DNA of 64,000 nt from Escherichia sp. E4742 (GTDB lineage: Bacteria; Pseudomonadota; Gammaproteobacteria; Enterobacterales; Enterobacteriaceae): NCBI RefSeq assembly GCF_005843885.1, contig NZ_CP040443.1, forward strand, positions 4,154,001-4,218,000, read 5' to 3'. Position numbers and translations under genes: made by a program. Under the pieces are notes generated by a model. It saw only the letters and a program-made list of their open reading frames with translations, was not told the origin of the DNA and did no database searches. Below, piece by piece: positions 15,205 to 25,290 of the stretch (position 1 is its first letter; each line of letters opens with the position of its first letter).

Positions 15205-16740
15205 ATGATGAAAATGCGTTGGTTGAGTGCTGCAGTAATGTTAACCCTGTATACCTCTTCAAGCTGGGCGTTCAGCATTGACGATGTTGCAAAGCAAGCT
15301 CAATCCTTAGCCGGAAAAGGCTATGAGACGCCTAAAAGCAACTTGCCCTCCGTTTTCCGCGACATGAAATACGCGGATTATCAGCAGATCCAGTTTAATC
15401 ATGACAAAGCCTACTGGAACAATCTGAAGACCCCATTCAAGCTCGAGTTCTACCATCAGGGTATGTACTTCGACACGCCGGTCAAAATCAATGAAGTTAC
15501 TGCAACGGCAGTAAAAAGAATCAAATACAGTCCGGATTATTTTACATTCGGCGATGTTCAGCATGACAAAGACACGGTAAAAGACCTTGGTTTTGCCGGT
15601 TTTAAAGTGCTTTACCCGATCAACAGCAAAGATAAAAACGATGAAATCGTCAGCATGCTCGGGGCCAGCTATTTCCGCGTGATTGGTGCAGGTCAGGTTT
15701 ATGGCCTTTCTGCCCGCGGCCTGGCAATTGATACCGCGTTGCCATCCGGTGAAGAATTTCCGCGCTTTAAAGAGTTTTGGATCGAGCGTCCAAAACCGAC
15801 TGATAAACGTTTAACCATTTATGCATTGCTTGACTCACCGCGAGCGACAGGCGCTTACAAGTTTGTGGTTATGCCAGGACGTGACACGGTTGTTGATGTG
15901 CAGTCTAAAATTTATCTGCGCGACAAAGTTGGCAAACTGGGTGTTGCGCCGCTAACCAGTATGTTCCTGTTCGGACCGAACCAGCCGTCTCCGGCGAATA
16001 ACTATCGTCCGGAATTGCACGACTCAAACGGCTTGTCTATCCATGCCGGTAACGGCGAGTGGATCTGGCGTCCGCTGAATAACCCGAAACATCTGGCGGT
16101 TAGCAGCTTCTCTATGGAGAATCCGCAAGGGTTTGGTCTGTTACAGCGTGGCCGCAACTTCTCTCGTTTTGAAGATCTCGACGACCGTTACGATCTGCGT
16201 CCAAGCGCCTGGGTAACACCGAAAGGGGAGTGGGGCAAAGGTAGCGTTGAGTTGGTAGAAATCCCGACTAACGATGAAACTAACGATAACATCGTCGCTT
16301 ACTGGACGCCGGACCAGCTGCCGGAACCGGGTAAAGAGATGAACTTTAAATACACCATCACCTTCAGCCGGGACGAAGACAAATTGCATGCGCCAGATAA
16401 CGCCTGGGTACAGCAGACGCGTCGTTCAACGGGGGATGTGAAACAATCAAACCTGATTCGTCAACCTGACGGTACTATCGCTTTTGTGGTCGATTTTACT
16501 GGTGCAGAAATGAAAAAACTGCCAGCGGATACGCCAGTCACCGCACAAACCAGTATTGGTGATAATGGTGAGATTGTAGAGAGTACAGTGCGTTATAACC
16601 CGGTCACCAAAGGCTGGCGTCTGGTAATGCGCGTGAAAGTGAAAGATGCCAAGAAAACCACTGAAATGCGTGCTGCGCTGGTGAATGCCGATCAGACGTT
16701 GAGTGAAACCTGGAGCTACCAGTTACCTGCCAATGAATAA
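15205..16740 (+). CDS. opgG: Periplasmic glucan biosynthesis protein OpgG
   Basis: A 511-residue periplasmic protein needed for synthesis and branching of osmoregulated periplasmic glucans. A signal peptide (MMKMRWLSAAVML, cleavage near SWA-FSI) precedes the two-domain MdoG fold. I used the ATG at 15205, which gives the K-12 length. An in-frame ATG at 15187 (six extra residues) has the better upstream purine run and cannot be excluded. The gene overlaps opgH by 8 bp. Confidence 0.95.
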   Translation: MMKMRWLSAAVMLTLYTSSSWAFSIDDVAKQAQSLAGKGYETPKSNLPSVFRDMKYADYQQIQFNHDKAYWNNLKTPFKLEFYHQGMYFDTPVKINEVTATAVKRIKYSPDYFTFGDVQHDKDTVKDLGFAGFKVLYPINSKDKNDEIVSMLGASYFRVIGAGQVYGLSARGLAIDTALPSGEEFPRFKEFWIERPKPTDKRLTIYALLDSPRATGAYKFVVMPGRDTVVDVQSKIYLRDKVGKLGVAPLTSMFLFGPNQPSPANNYRPELHDSNGLSIHAGNGEWIWRPLNNPKHLAVSSFSMENPQGFGLLQRGRNFSRFEDLDDRYDLRPSAWVTPKGEWGKGSVELVEIPTNDETNDNIVAYWTPDQLPEPGKEMNFKYTITFSRDEDKLHAPDNAWVQQTRRSTGDVKQSNLIRQPDGTIAFVVDFTGAEMKKLPADTPVTAQTSIGDNGEIVESTVRYNPVTKGWRLVMRVKVKDAKKTTEMRAALVNADQTLSETWSYQLPANE

Positions 16741-19276
16741 AACAACTGAGTACATTGACGCAATGCCCATCTCCGCCAGTGAGAAAGCGGCATTGCCGAA
16801 GACCGATATCCGCGCCGTTCATCAGGCGCTGGATGCCGAACACCGCACCTGGGCGCGGGAGGATGACTCCCCGCAAGGGTCGGTGAAGGCGCGTCTTGAA
16901 CAAGCCTGGCCGGATTCACTGGCTGATGGGCAGTTAATTAAAGACGACGAAGGACGCGATCAGCTGCAGGCCATGCCGAAAGCAAAACGTTCCTCTATGT
17001 TTCCCGACCCGTGGCGAACTAACCCGGTAGGGCGATTCTGGGATCGTCTGCGCGGGCGCGATGTGACACCGCGCTATCTGGCTCGGTTGACCAAAGAAGA
17101 ACAGGAAAGCGAGCAAAAATGGCGTACCGTCGGGACAATCCGTCGTTATATCCTGCTTATCCTGACACTGGCGCAAACCGTTGTCGCCACCTGGTACATG
17201 AAGACGATTCTGCCGTACCAGGGGTGGGCGTTTATTAATCCGGTTGATATGGTCGATCAGGATCTGTGGGTTTCCTTTATGCAGCTCCTGCCTTATATGC
17301 TGCAAACCGGTATTCTGATCCTCTTTGCTGTTCTTTTCTGCTGGGTGTCTGCCGGTTTCTGGACCGCGTTGATGGGGTTCCTGCAACTGCTCATTGGTCG
17401 CGATAAATACAGTATTTCTGCGTCGACCGTTGGCGATGAACCGCTAAACCCGGAGCATCGTACGGCATTGATCATGCCCATCTGTAATGAAGACGTGAAT
17501 CGCGTCTTTGCAGGCTTGCGCGCAACGTGGGAATCAGTAAAAGCCACCGGCAATGCTAAACACTTTGATGTCTACATTCTGAGTGATAGTTACAACCCGG
17601 ATATCTGCGTCGCAGAGCAAAAAGCCTGGATGGAGCTTATCGCTGAAGTCGGCGGCGAAGGGCAGATTTTCTATCGCCGCCGCCGCCGTCGTGTAAAGCG
17701 TAAAAGCGGTAATATCGATGACTTCTGCCGTCGCTGGGGCAGTCAGTACAGCTACATGGTAGTGCTGGATGCCGATTCAGTGATGACCGGTGATTGCTTG
17801 TGCGGACTGGTGCGCCTGATGGAAGCCAACCCGAACGCCGGGATTATCCAGTCTTCGCCGAAAGCATCTGGTATGGATACGCTGTACGCGCGCTGCCAGC
17901 AGTTTGCGACCCGTGTTTATGGGCCATTGTTCACTGCCGGTCTGCACTTCTGGCAACTTGGTGAGTCGCACTACTGGGGGCATAACGCGATTATCCGCGT
18001 GAAACCCTTTATCGAGCATTGCGCGCTGGCGCCGTTGCCGGGTGAAGGCTCTTTTGCCGGTTCAATCCTGTCGCACGACTTTGTAGAAGCGGCACTGATG
18101 CGCCGTGCAGGCTGGGGAGTATGGATTGCGTACGATCTCCCAGGCTCTTATGAAGAGTTGCCACCAAACTTGCTGGACGAGCTAAAGCGTGACCGTCGCT
18201 GGTGTCACGGCAACCTGATGAACTTCCGCTTGTTCCTGGTCAAAGGGATGCACCCGGTACACCGTGCGGTGTTCCTGACGGGGGTAATGTCTTATCTCTC
18301 TGCGCCGCTGTGGTTTATGTTCCTCGCGCTCTCGACCGCATTGCAGGTAGTGCATGCGTTGACCGAACCGCAATACTTCCTGCAACCTCGGCAGTTGTTC
18401 CCGGTGTGGCCGCAATGGCGTCCTGAACTGGCGATTGCACTGTTTGCCTCAACAATGGTGCTGCTGTTCCTGCCAAAATTGTTGAGTATTTTGCTCATCT
18501 GGTGCAAAGGGACTAAAGAGTATGGTGGCTTCTGGCGCGTCACCTTGTCGCTGCTGCTGGAAGTGCTGTTCTCCGTACTGCTGGCGCCGGTGCGCATGCT
18601 GTTTCATACGGTATTCGTGGTCAGTGCCTTCCTCGGCTGGGAGGTGGTGTGGAATTCACCGCAACGTGATGATGACTCCACTTCCTGGGGAGAAGCGTTT
18701 AAACGTCACGGTTCGCAACTGTTACTGGGCCTGGTGTGGGCGGTTGGCATGGCATGGCTGGATCTGAGATTCCTGTTCTGGCTGGCGCCGATTGTCTTCT
18801 CGCTGATCCTGTCACCGTTTGTTTCGGTGATCTCCAGTCGTGCGACCGTGGGGCTGCGTGCTAAACGCTGGAAACTGTTCCTGATCCCGGAAGAGTATTC
18901 ACCGCCGCAGGTGCTGGTAGATACCGATCGTTTCCTTGAGATGAACCGTCAACGTTCTCTCGACGATGGCTTTATGCACGCGGTATTTAACCCGTCGTTT
19001 AACGCCCTGGCAACGGCAATGGCGACAGCGCGTCACCGCGCCAGTAAGGTGCTGGAAATCGCCCGTGACCGCCACGTTGAACAGGCGCTGAACGAGACGC
19101 CAGAGAAGCTGAACCGCGATCGTCGTCTGGTGCTTTTGAGCGACCCGGTAACGATGGCACGTTTGCATTTCCGCGTATGGAACTCTCCGGAGAAATATTC
19201 TTCATGGGTGAGTTACTATGAAGGGATAAAGCTGAATCCACAGGCATTGCGTAACCCGGATGCGGCTTCGCAATAA
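16733..19276 (+). CDS. opgH: Glucan beta-1,2-glucosyltransferase OpgH
   Basis: An 847-residue inner-membrane GT2-family glucosyltransferase that polymerises UDP-glucose into the periplasmic glucan backbone. In E. coli its N-terminal domain also binds FtsZ as a nutrient-dependent size sensor. A long cytoplasmic N-terminus is followed by membrane helices near residues 140-165 and 190-220, the catalytic domain with VLDADS and a later RRWCHGN motif (equivalent to QxxRW), then several C-terminal helices. The ATG at 16733 overlaps the end of opgG, which indicates translational coupling. Confidence 0.97.
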   Translation: MNKTTEYIDAMPISASEKAALPKTDIRAVHQALDAEHRTWAREDDSPQGSVKARLEQAWPDSLADGQLIKDDEGRDQLQAMPKAKRSSMFPDPWRTNPVGRFWDRLRGRDVTPRYLARLTKEEQESEQKWRTVGTIRRYILLILTLAQTVVATWYMKTILPYQGWAFINPVDMVDQDLWVSFMQLLPYMLQTGILILFAVLFCWVSAGFWTALMGFLQLLIGRDKYSISASTVGDEPLNPEHRTALIMPICNEDVNRVFAGLRATWESVKATGNAKHFDVYILSDSYNPDICVAEQKAWMELIAEVGGEGQIFYRRRRRRVKRKSGNIDDFCRRWGSQYSYMVVLDADSVMTGDCLCGLVRLMEANPNAGIIQSSPKASGMDTLYARCQQFATRVYGPLFTAGLHFWQLGESHYWGHNAIIRVKPFIEHCALAPLPGEGSFAGSILSHDFVEAALMRRAGWGVWIAYDLPGSYEELPPNLLDELKRDRRWCHGNLMNFRLFLVKGMHPVHRAVFLTGVMSYLSAPLWFMFLALSTALQVVHALTEPQYFLQPRQLFPVWPQWRPELAIALFASTMVLLFLPKLLSILLIWCKGTKEYGGFWRVTLSLLLEVLFSVLLAPVRMLFHTVFVVSAFLGWEVVWNSPQRDDDSTSWGEAFKRHGSQLLLGLVWAVGMAWLDLRFLFWLAPIVFSLILSPFVSVISSRATVGLRAKRWKLFLIPEEYSPPQVLVDTDRFLEMNRQRSLDDGFMHAVFNPSFNALATAMATARHRASKVLEIARDRHVEQALNETPEKLNRDRRLVLLSDPVTMARLHFRVWNSPEKYSSWVSYYEGIKLNPQALRNPDAASQ

Positions 19277-19282
19277 AAACGT

Positions 19283-19385
<103 letters not shown>

Positions 19386-19404
19386 AAAACAACGAGCCAA
19401 TAAA

Positions 19405-19432
19405 AATACCGGCGTAATGCCGGTATTTTTTT
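19405..19432 (+). terminator. Intrinsic terminator between opgH and yceK
   Basis: Stem ATACCGGC/GCCGGTAT with a short loop and seven T residues, ending 17 bp before the yceK start codon. Confidence 0.8.
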
Positions 19433-19448
19433 AGGAAAGAGGTATCAA

Positions 19449-19676
19449 ATGCGTTTCATTGTGGTAGGCATCATGGTTACCTTACTGAGTGGCTGTGGCA
19501 GCATCATTAGCCGCACTTTACCGGGGCAGGGGCATGGCAACCAATATTATCCCGGAGTGCAATGGGATGTTCGTGACTCCGCATGGCGCTATGTTACGAT
19601 CCTCGATCTGCCGTTCTCCCTCGTTTTTGATACCTTACTGCTGCCCATTGATATTCAACATGGGCCATATGAGTAA
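19449..19676 (+). CDS. yceK: Outer-membrane lipoprotein YceK
   Basis: A 75-residue lipoprotein of the DUF1375/YceK family. The signal peptide ends in LLSGC with Cys-16 lipidated, and the mature protein holds the conserved FSLVFDTLLLPID segment. Function unknown. It sits between opgGH and convergent msyB, and the stop codon is adjacent to that of msyB. Confidence 0.94.
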   Translation: MRFIVVGIMVTLLSGCGSIISRTLPGQGHGNQYYPGVQWDVRDSAWRYVTILDLPFSLVFDTLLLPIDIQHGPYE

Positions 19677-20051
19677 TTAACGCTCATCCCATTCATCGGC
19701 GGCAGCGCGTCCTTCTTCAGTATCCAGAGGCGGCTCAAGCTGAAATTCGCCTTCGTCCCATTCATGCAGCGTATTTTCATCCTGCCATTCCTGGCGGATT
19801 TCAATTTCATCATAATCGCCGTCAAAGACGCTTTGTGCAGCTTCACCGCTGAACATTGGCAGACATTCACCTTCTTCGCCTTCATCAGCAAAAAACTCAA
19901 CCTGCCACATAATGTCGCCATCTTGCAGAATGTATTTCTGGACATTGAACTGTTGCACATTTGCATCATCGGCATCGATTCCGGGGTTGTCAGCAAGAAA
20001 TTCTTCCCGTGCGGCATCAATGGCTTCTTCAAGCGTTGCGTACATAGTCAT
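19677..20051 (-). CDS. msyB: Acidic protein MsyB
   Basis: A 124-residue, highly acidic soluble protein (many Glu/Asp, for example EGEEGECLP and DEWDER). In E. coli it was isolated as a multicopy suppressor of secY and secA defects, and it is sigma-S regulated. The sequence differs from K-12 by a handful of conservative changes. Two ATGs precede it (20054 and 20051); I used the second, MTMYATL. Confidence 0.95.
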   Translation of the reverse strand: MTMYATLEEAIDAAREEFLADNPGIDADDANVQQFNVQKYILQDGDIMWQVEFFADEGEEGECLPMFSGEAAQSVFDGDYDEIEIRQEWQDENTLHEWDEGEFQLEPPLDTEEGRAAADEWDER

Positions 20052-20133
20052 CACGATTCTCCCTTTGATTTGATGATGTATTCAGGGAAAGAATAGCTGA
20101 TTATGCGCTTTTGCAAGTATGAAAGGCGAAAAA

Positions 20134-21360
20134 TCAGCCTGTCACTTGGGGCAATCGGCGGCGACGCAAACTGTTCCAGGAATAAACCGCGTTAAACAAC
20201 ACAACTCCTGCGGTGACCAGAAACACTGCGCGGAAACCATAGTTTGCCGAGATAGCCGCGCCCATCAATGGTCCCGTAACGTTGCCAATATCACGAAATG
20301 ACTGGTTGTAGCTGAAAATTCGTCCGGCGATTTGGTTTGTTGAGTTATAGACCAGTAGCGTTTGTACCGCGGGGAGTAACGCGCCATCGGCGGCCCCGAG
20401 TAAAAAGCGTAAAACCCCCAGTTGGAATGGTGTCTGGACGTAAGACATAGGGATTAACAGCAGCACAGAAAAGAGCAGCGCCGTTATCAGGATCTTCTCT
20501 GGCCCGATACGATCCCCCAGTTTGCCAAGCCGTGGCGCGCTAAGTAGCGCAGCCACGCCGGGGACCGAGGCAATCATGCCACTGATAAAAGCAACATTAC
20601 TGACATTCCCCGCCAGTTCGCGGACATAGAGTGTCAGGATTGGTGCAATTGAACCGGTGGCGACCTGGATGATTAATGTTGTGACAAACAGGCTAAGTAC
20701 CAGCTTCGGGTTTTTAAGCGATGTCACGACATCCCGCATGTGCAGCATCTCTTTTTTGCTGACTGGCTGGAATTTCTCTTTGATACAAAACAGGGTGACG
20801 AAAAAGCAGAGTATTAGCACACTAGCGGTAATAAAAAATACCGGACGTAAGCCGTAGTTATCGGCGAGCAAACCGCCAGCCATCGGGCCGAGCAGCGCGC
20901 CGCTAACCCCACCGGTAGAGAGCGTACCCAGCGCCCAGCCGCTTTTATTGCGTGGGACCTGAGTGGCGATTAGTGCGTTGGCATTAGGGACAAATCCACC
21001 GAGCAGACCCAGCAATGCTCGCAGGATCAGAAATTGCCAGATATTTTGCACTACCCCCATTAGCACCATCACGATGCCCATCCCGAGGGCAGAGCGCAGG
21101 AGCATAATTTTTCGACCTTTGCGGTCAGCTAATCCTCCCCAGAACGGAGAAGCAATGGCGGAAAATAGAAAGGTAATACTGAATACAATCCCTGACCACA
21201 TATTTAGTGCCGAGTGGCCCGTAACGCCAAGTTGCTCAACGTAGAGGGGTAAGAACGGCATTACCAGACTGAAGGCGGCGCCGGTAAGAAAACAGCCAAG
21301 CCAGGCAACGAGCAGGTTTCGTTTCCAGTTTATGGGAGTGTCATTTTCACAGGGTGACAT
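20134..21360 (-). CDS. mdtG: MFS multidrug efflux transporter MdtG
   Basis: A 408-residue 12-helix major facilitator (DHA1 family) drug:proton antiporter of the inner membrane, conferring fosfomycin and deoxycholate resistance in E. coli. The MFS motif GGLADRKGRK follows helix 2, and a related motif RLGKLGDRIGP occurs in the second half. The K-12-length start MSPCEND is at 21360. The frame stays open to 21417, but the extension is not conserved in character. Confidence 0.96.
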   Translation of the reverse strand: MSPCENDTPINWKRNLLVAWLGCFLTGAAFSLVMPFLPLYVEQLGVTGHSALNMWSGIVFSITFLFSAIASPFWGGLADRKGRKIMLLRSALGMGIVMVLMGVVQNIWQFLILRALLGLLGGFVPNANALIATQVPRNKSGWALGTLSTGGVSGALLGPMAGGLLADNYGLRPVFFITASVLILCFFVTLFCIKEKFQPVSKKEMLHMRDVVTSLKNPKLVLSLFVTTLIIQVATGSIAPILTLYVRELAGNVSNVAFISGMIASVPGVAALLSAPRLGKLGDRIGPEKILITALLFSVLLLIPMSYVQTPFQLGVLRFLLGAADGALLPAVQTLLVYNSTNQIAGRIFSYNQSFRDIGNVTGPLMGAAISANYGFRAVFLVTAGVVLFNAVYSWNSLRRRRLPQVTG

Positions 21361-21493
21361 AGCAATCCGCTGTTGGTGCGCCAGGGCGCGGTGAACAAGA
21401 GAATAAAAGATAAGCACACTAATTATGCGCCTGACTTATAAGTGACGCAATGCAGAGAGCTTTTATCGCTAAATCAGGGGATTTGATGCTGAT

Positions 21494-21522
21494 GTGCCGG
21501 ATGCGATGCTGCGCATCCGGCA
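21494..21522. repeat. REP element
   Basis: TGCCGGATGCG-ATGCTG-CGCATCCGGCA, a near-perfect REP palindrome between lpxL and mdtG. Confidence 0.85.
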
Positions 21523-21531
21523 TAAAGAAGG

Positions 21532-22452
21532 TTAGTAACGTGAAGGAACGCCTTCCGGGCGCGTTTTGAAGCGGCGATGCAACCACATGTATTGTTCTGG
21601 CGCCATCATGATGCATTTTTCGACCACTTTGTTCATCCACGCGGCGGTGGTTTCAGCGTTATCCAGAGGCGGTGAACACTCTGGCGGTAGCATGATCAAC
21701 TGATAACCTTTGCCGTCCGGCTTACGACGAGGGACAAATGGCACCAGACATGCGCCGGACATTCGTGCCAACATCCAGGTGCCGCTAGTGGTTGCCGCCT
21801 GCTCAACGGCGAACAATGGCACAAAAACGCTCGAGCGCGGACCGTAATCGTGATCCGGCGCATACCAGACGACTTCACCTTTTTTAAGTGCTTTAATCAT
21901 CCCTTTTAAATCTTTGCGATCGAGCATTGATTTATTCGAACGCAGGCGGCCCCAGGTTTGCAGCCAGTCGATCAATGGATTGTCATTTGGGCGATAAACC
22001 CCGATCCCCGGTTCCTGCATTCCAAATTGTCGTGCACCGAGTTCCAGCGTCAGAAAATGGATGCCAACTAACAGGATGCCACGCTTTTGCGCCTGCACGT
22101 CACGGACATGCTCCATGCCGATAACTTCCGTCCAGCGGGCAACCCGACTTTCTGGCCAGAACCATGCCATGCCGGTTTCCATCAGTCCCATGCCAACGGA
22201 TTCAAAATTCTTAATCACCATCTGCTGGCGCTCTTGTTCGCTCATTTCCGGGAAGCACAGTTCCAGGTTGCGATGCACAATTTTGGCGCGTCGTTTCATA
22301 AAACGTAACGCCAGTCGTCCTGTCACACAGCCGAGGCGATAGATAATCGGGTAGGGCAATTGCACGACCAACCAAAGTACGCCAATACCCAACCAGGTTA
22401 ACCAATAACGCGGATGAAGCAGTGCGGTGGAGAACTTGGGTAGATTCGTCAT
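21532..22452 (-). CDS. lpxL: Lipid A lauroyltransferase LpxL
   Basis: A 306-residue inner-membrane acyltransferase (htrB product) that transfers laurate from acyl-ACP to Kdo2-lipid IVA. One N-terminal membrane anchor (about 17-37) precedes the HX4E catalytic motif HFLTLE near residue 132. The frame extends to 22515, but MTNLPKF at 22452 gives the family length. A REP element follows the gene. Confidence 0.97.
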   Translation of the reverse strand: MTNLPKFSTALLHPRYWLTWLGIGVLWLVVQLPYPIIYRLGCVTGRLALRFMKRRAKIVHRNLELCFPEMSEQERQQMVIKNFESVGMGLMETGMAWFWPESRVARWTEVIGMEHVRDVQAQKRGILLVGIHFLTLELGARQFGMQEPGIGVYRPNDNPLIDWLQTWGRLRSNKSMLDRKDLKGMIKALKKGEVVWYAPDHDYGPRSSVFVPLFAVEQAATTSGTWMLARMSGACLVPFVPRRKPDGKGYQLIMLPPECSPPLDNAETTAAWMNKVVEKCIMMAPEQYMWLHRRFKTRPEGVPSRY

Positions 22453-22675
22453 ATCAATCCTGTCTTTCAACCTATACGGGCAATTGTATGTATTGTCGCA
22501 TTTTTTCGCCCTCAACCAAAATTTGAGGCTGAAGACTGGGCGAAAATGCCGCGCATGTAAACTATTAATAATTTTTAATGCGCAAATGTAGCGTAAAATG
22601 TGTGGATGTTAATTTGCGATTATTGCTATATCATGCGCCGGATTTTACTTTCCCACCTCGCAGGAACCGTACACC

Positions 22676-23728
22676 ATGCCAGTGTTACACAACCGCATTT
22701 CCAACGACGCACTGAAAGCCAAAATGCTGGCCGAGAGTGAACCGCGCACCACCATTTCGTTTTATAAATATTTCCATATTGCCGATCCTAAAGTGACCCG
22801 CGATGCTTTATATCAGCTATTTTCCTCGTTGAATGTTTTTGGCCGGGTCTATCTGGCACATGAGGGGATCAACGCGCAAATTAGTGTACCAGCGAGCAAC
22901 GTCGAGACATTTCGCGCACAGCTTTATGCTTTTGATCCTGCGTTAGAGGGTTTACGCCTGAATATTGCGTTGGATGATGACGGGAAATCCTTCTGGGTGC
23001 TGCGCATGAAGGTCCGCGAGCGGATTGTCGCTGACGGTATTGAAGATCCTCAATTTGATGCCACTAATGTCGGGGAATACCTGCAAGCGGCGGAAGTGAA
23101 TGCCATGCTTGATGATCCCGATACGCTGTTTATCGACATGCGCAACCACTATGAATATGAAGTCGGTCATTTCGAAAATGCATTAGAAATTCCGGCTGAT
23201 ACCTTTCGTGAACAACTGCCGAAAGCGGTTGAGATGATGCAGACGCATAAAGATAAAAAAATCGTCATGTACTGCACTGGTGGCATTCGTTGCGAAAAGG
23301 CCAGTGCCTGGATGAAGCATAACGGCTTTAATAAAGTCTGGCACATTGAAGGCGGCATTATTGAATACGCCCGTAAGGCGCGTGAACAAGGCTTACCAGT
23401 GCGTTTTGTTGGCAAAAATTTTGTTTTTGACGAACGGATGGGCGAGCGCATCTCTGATGAAATTATTGCGCATTGCCATCAGTGCGGCACGCCATGTGAC
23501 AGCCATACCAACTGTAAAAATGATGGCTGTCACTTGCTGTTTATCCAGTGTCCGACATGTGCTGAGAAATTCAAGGGGTGTTGTAGTGAGATTTGCTGTG
23601 AAGAGAGCGCGTTACCGCCAGAAGAACAGCGACGCCGTCGAGCCGGGCGAGAAAATGGCAATAAAATCTTCAATAAGTCGCGGGGGCGCCTGAATACGGC
23701 ACTGGGCATACCTGATCCTGCGGAATAA
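22676..23728 (+). CDS. trhO: tRNA uridine-34 hydroxylase TrhO
   Basis: A 350-residue cytosolic protein (formerly yceA) that makes 5-hydroxyuridine at wobble position 34 of tRNAs using oxygen. An N-terminal acylphosphatase-like domain is followed by a rhodanese domain with active loop CTGGIRC (Cys near residue 200) and a C-terminal Cys/His cluster (CHQCGTPCD...CPTCAEKFKGCC). Starts at ATG 22676. Monocistronic, convergent with yceI. Confidence 0.96.
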   Translation: MPVLHNRISNDALKAKMLAESEPRTTISFYKYFHIADPKVTRDALYQLFSSLNVFGRVYLAHEGINAQISVPASNVETFRAQLYAFDPALEGLRLNIALDDDGKSFWVLRMKVRERIVADGIEDPQFDATNVGEYLQAAEVNAMLDDPDTLFIDMRNHYEYEVGHFENALEIPADTFREQLPKAVEMMQTHKDKKIVMYCTGGIRCEKASAWMKHNGFNKVWHIEGGIIEYARKAREQGLPVRFVGKNFVFDERMGERISDEIIAHCHQCGTPCDSHTNCKNDGCHLLFIQCPTCAEKFKGCCSEICCEESALPPEEQRRRRAGRENGNKIFNKSRGRLNTALGIPDPAE

Positions 23729-23735
23729 ACATCAT

Positions 23736-23760
23736 TGCCGGATGCGCGTCATCCGGCAAC
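23736..23760. repeat. REP element
   Basis: TTGCCGGATG-CGCGT-CATCCGGCAA between the convergent genes trhO and yceI; it can also act as a bidirectional transcript end. Confidence 0.8.
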
Positions 23761-23769
23761 ATTTCAGCA

Positions 23770-24345
23770 TTATTTCTGCTGTACACCTTCCACCGAAATA
23801 ATCAGATCCACTTCCTGAGAGGCCGGACCTAAATCTGACTTGATATTGAAGTCTTTCAGCTTAATTTTACCTTCAGCTTCGAAGCCTGCACGTTTACCGC
23901 CCCATGGGTCGTCGCCCTGACCAATCAACTTCGCTTCCAGCGTTACTGGTTTAGTTACGCCATTCAGTGTCAGATCACCAGTGATATCCAGTTCGTCACC
24001 GTCTTTCTTTACGCTAGTGGACATAAAGGTTGCCTGCGGATATTTTGCTGTGTTGAGGAAATCCGCACTGCGCAGATGTTTATCGCGCTCGGCATGGTTG
24101 GTATCTACGCTGGTGGTGTTAATGGTGACATTGACTTTATCGGCAGCCGGATTCTTTTCATCAAACGTAAAAGTACCGTCGAAATCTTTAAAAGTGCCGT
24201 AAACCCAGCTGTAGCCCAGATGTTGAATGCGGAAATTGACAAAGGCGTGCTGGCCTTCTTTGTCAATTTTGTAATCGGCAGCGATAGCTGAACCGGCAGA
24301 GAACAACAGGGAAGCGAAGGTTAAACCTAGCAGGCTTTTTTTCAT
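23770..24345 (-). CDS. yceI: Periplasmic YceI, polyprenyl-binding-like
   Basis: A 191-residue secreted protein with a signal peptide (cleavage near AIA-ADYK) and a lipocalin-like YceI fold. Family members bind long-chain polyisoprenoids. In E. coli it is induced by high pH and osmotic stress. It lies 3 bp after the cytochrome b561-like yceJ, so the two are co-transcribed, and a role in quinone-linked periplasmic chemistry is plausible. Confidence 0.96.
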   Translation of the reverse strand: MKKSLLGLTFASLLFSAGSAIAADYKIDKEGQHAFVNFRIQHLGYSWVYGTFKDFDGTFTFDEKNPAADKVNVTINTTSVDTNHAERDKHLRSADFLNTAKYPQATFMSTSVKKDGDELDITGDLTLNGVTKPVTLEAKLIGQGDDPWGGKRAGFEAEGKIKLKDFNIKSDLGPASQEVDLIISVEGVQQK

Positions 24346-24348
24346 TTT

Positions 24349-24915
24349 TTATACTCCATAGTCAGATGACGACTTTCCCAGCATGCGCTTCAGGGTGTCG
24401 TCTTTATCGATGAAATGATGTTTCAGCGCCATAAATCCGTGCATAACTGACAGGACGACGACACTCCAGGCAAACCAGAAATGTAGAGCTCCTGCTAAGT
24501 CAGCTTGCGTGCCTGCGTCGGCAAGCGTTGCGGGGATTTCAAACCAACCAAAAACGCTGATGGGTTTGCCATCGGCGGTGGAAATAAGGTAGCCGCTCAA
24601 GCCAATAGCAAAGAGCAAAAGATAAAGTACCAGATGGCCTGCTTTCGCTCCGTAACGTATACCGGGGGAATAGCTTTTCAATGGGCCAGGCGGAGGAGAA
24701 ATTAAACGCCAGAGAACGCGAATAACCAGCCCCATCATTAACAGAATACCGATACTTTTATGCAACTCTGGCGCCTTGTGATACCAACCGTCGTAATAAC
24801 TTAACGTTACCATCCACAAACCTAAAGCAAACATGCCATAGACAATAATTGCCGTCAGCCAATGTAAAGCGGCAGAAATAACACCATAGCGTTGAGGGGA
24901 ATTTATGAATTGCAT
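24349..24915 (-). CDS. yceJ: Cytochrome b561 homologue YceJ
   Basis: A 188-residue four-helix membrane protein with conserved histidines for two haems (ALHWLTA near residue 18, ELHKSIG, ALHFWFA and MHGFMALKHHFI). It probably moves electrons between quinol and an unknown acceptor. The frame continues upstream to 24990 but MQFINSPQRYG gives the family N-terminus; K-12 has MSQFINSP. First gene of the yceJ-yceI unit, with yceO upstream. Confidence 0.95.
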   Translation of the reverse strand: MQFINSPQRYGVISAALHWLTAIIVYGMFALGLWMVTLSYYDGWYHKAPELHKSIGILLMMGLVIRVLWRLISPPPGPLKSYSPGIRYGAKAGHLVLYLLLFAIGLSGYLISTADGKPISVFGWFEIPATLADAGTQADLAGALHFWFAWSVVVLSVMHGFMALKHHFIDKDDTLKRMLGKSSSDYGV

Positions 24916-25176
24916 AACTGCATCCAGAACATATTCACGAGGTAATGAAAATGGCCTGTCATGGGATGAATTGCAACTTAAAAACAACAATCCGACTGAT
25001 ATTTATTTTTATTTCAATATTTTTGATTTAATAATGAAAGAATCTTCATAAGTTTAGTGGTTCCAGGCTGAGGGATGTCTGGTGAATGCTGTTGTAACTG
25101 GAATAAGCTTATTCAAATTTTCACGCCAAATGAAAGGGAAATTAAATTTTTGTCAGTTTGTGTCAGCGCATGGTGA

Positions 25177-25290
25177 TTAAAAATAAAACACATAGATCAG
25201 ATCCATAATCGCCAATACCCCCCAGAGAAAAAGATAAAGCATGAGATGTTCGCGAATATTATTGATGAGAAAGTTCACCAGGCGACGCAT
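25177..25290 (-). CDS. yceO: Small membrane protein YceO
   Basis: A 37-residue protein, MRRLVNFLINNIREHLMLYL then a hydrophobic tail ending YVFYF, with one membrane helix. It matches the last 37 residues of the K-12 protein, which is annotated with 46. Here the upstream K-12 ATG codon is TTG (25315-25317), whereas the internal ATG at 25290 is preceded by ACAGGAG at ideal spacing, so I take the short form. In E. coli it is linked to biofilm and acid resistance; the mechanism is unknown. Confidence 0.85.
   Translation of the reverse strand: MRRLVNFLINNIREHLMLYLFLWGVLAIMDLIYVFYF

Noticed and set aside
17689..17704. Run of CGC/CGT codons in opgH (Arg tract).
   Set aside because: It looks like a simple repeat but encodes the known Arg-rich cytoplasmic segment of OpgH and is in frame.
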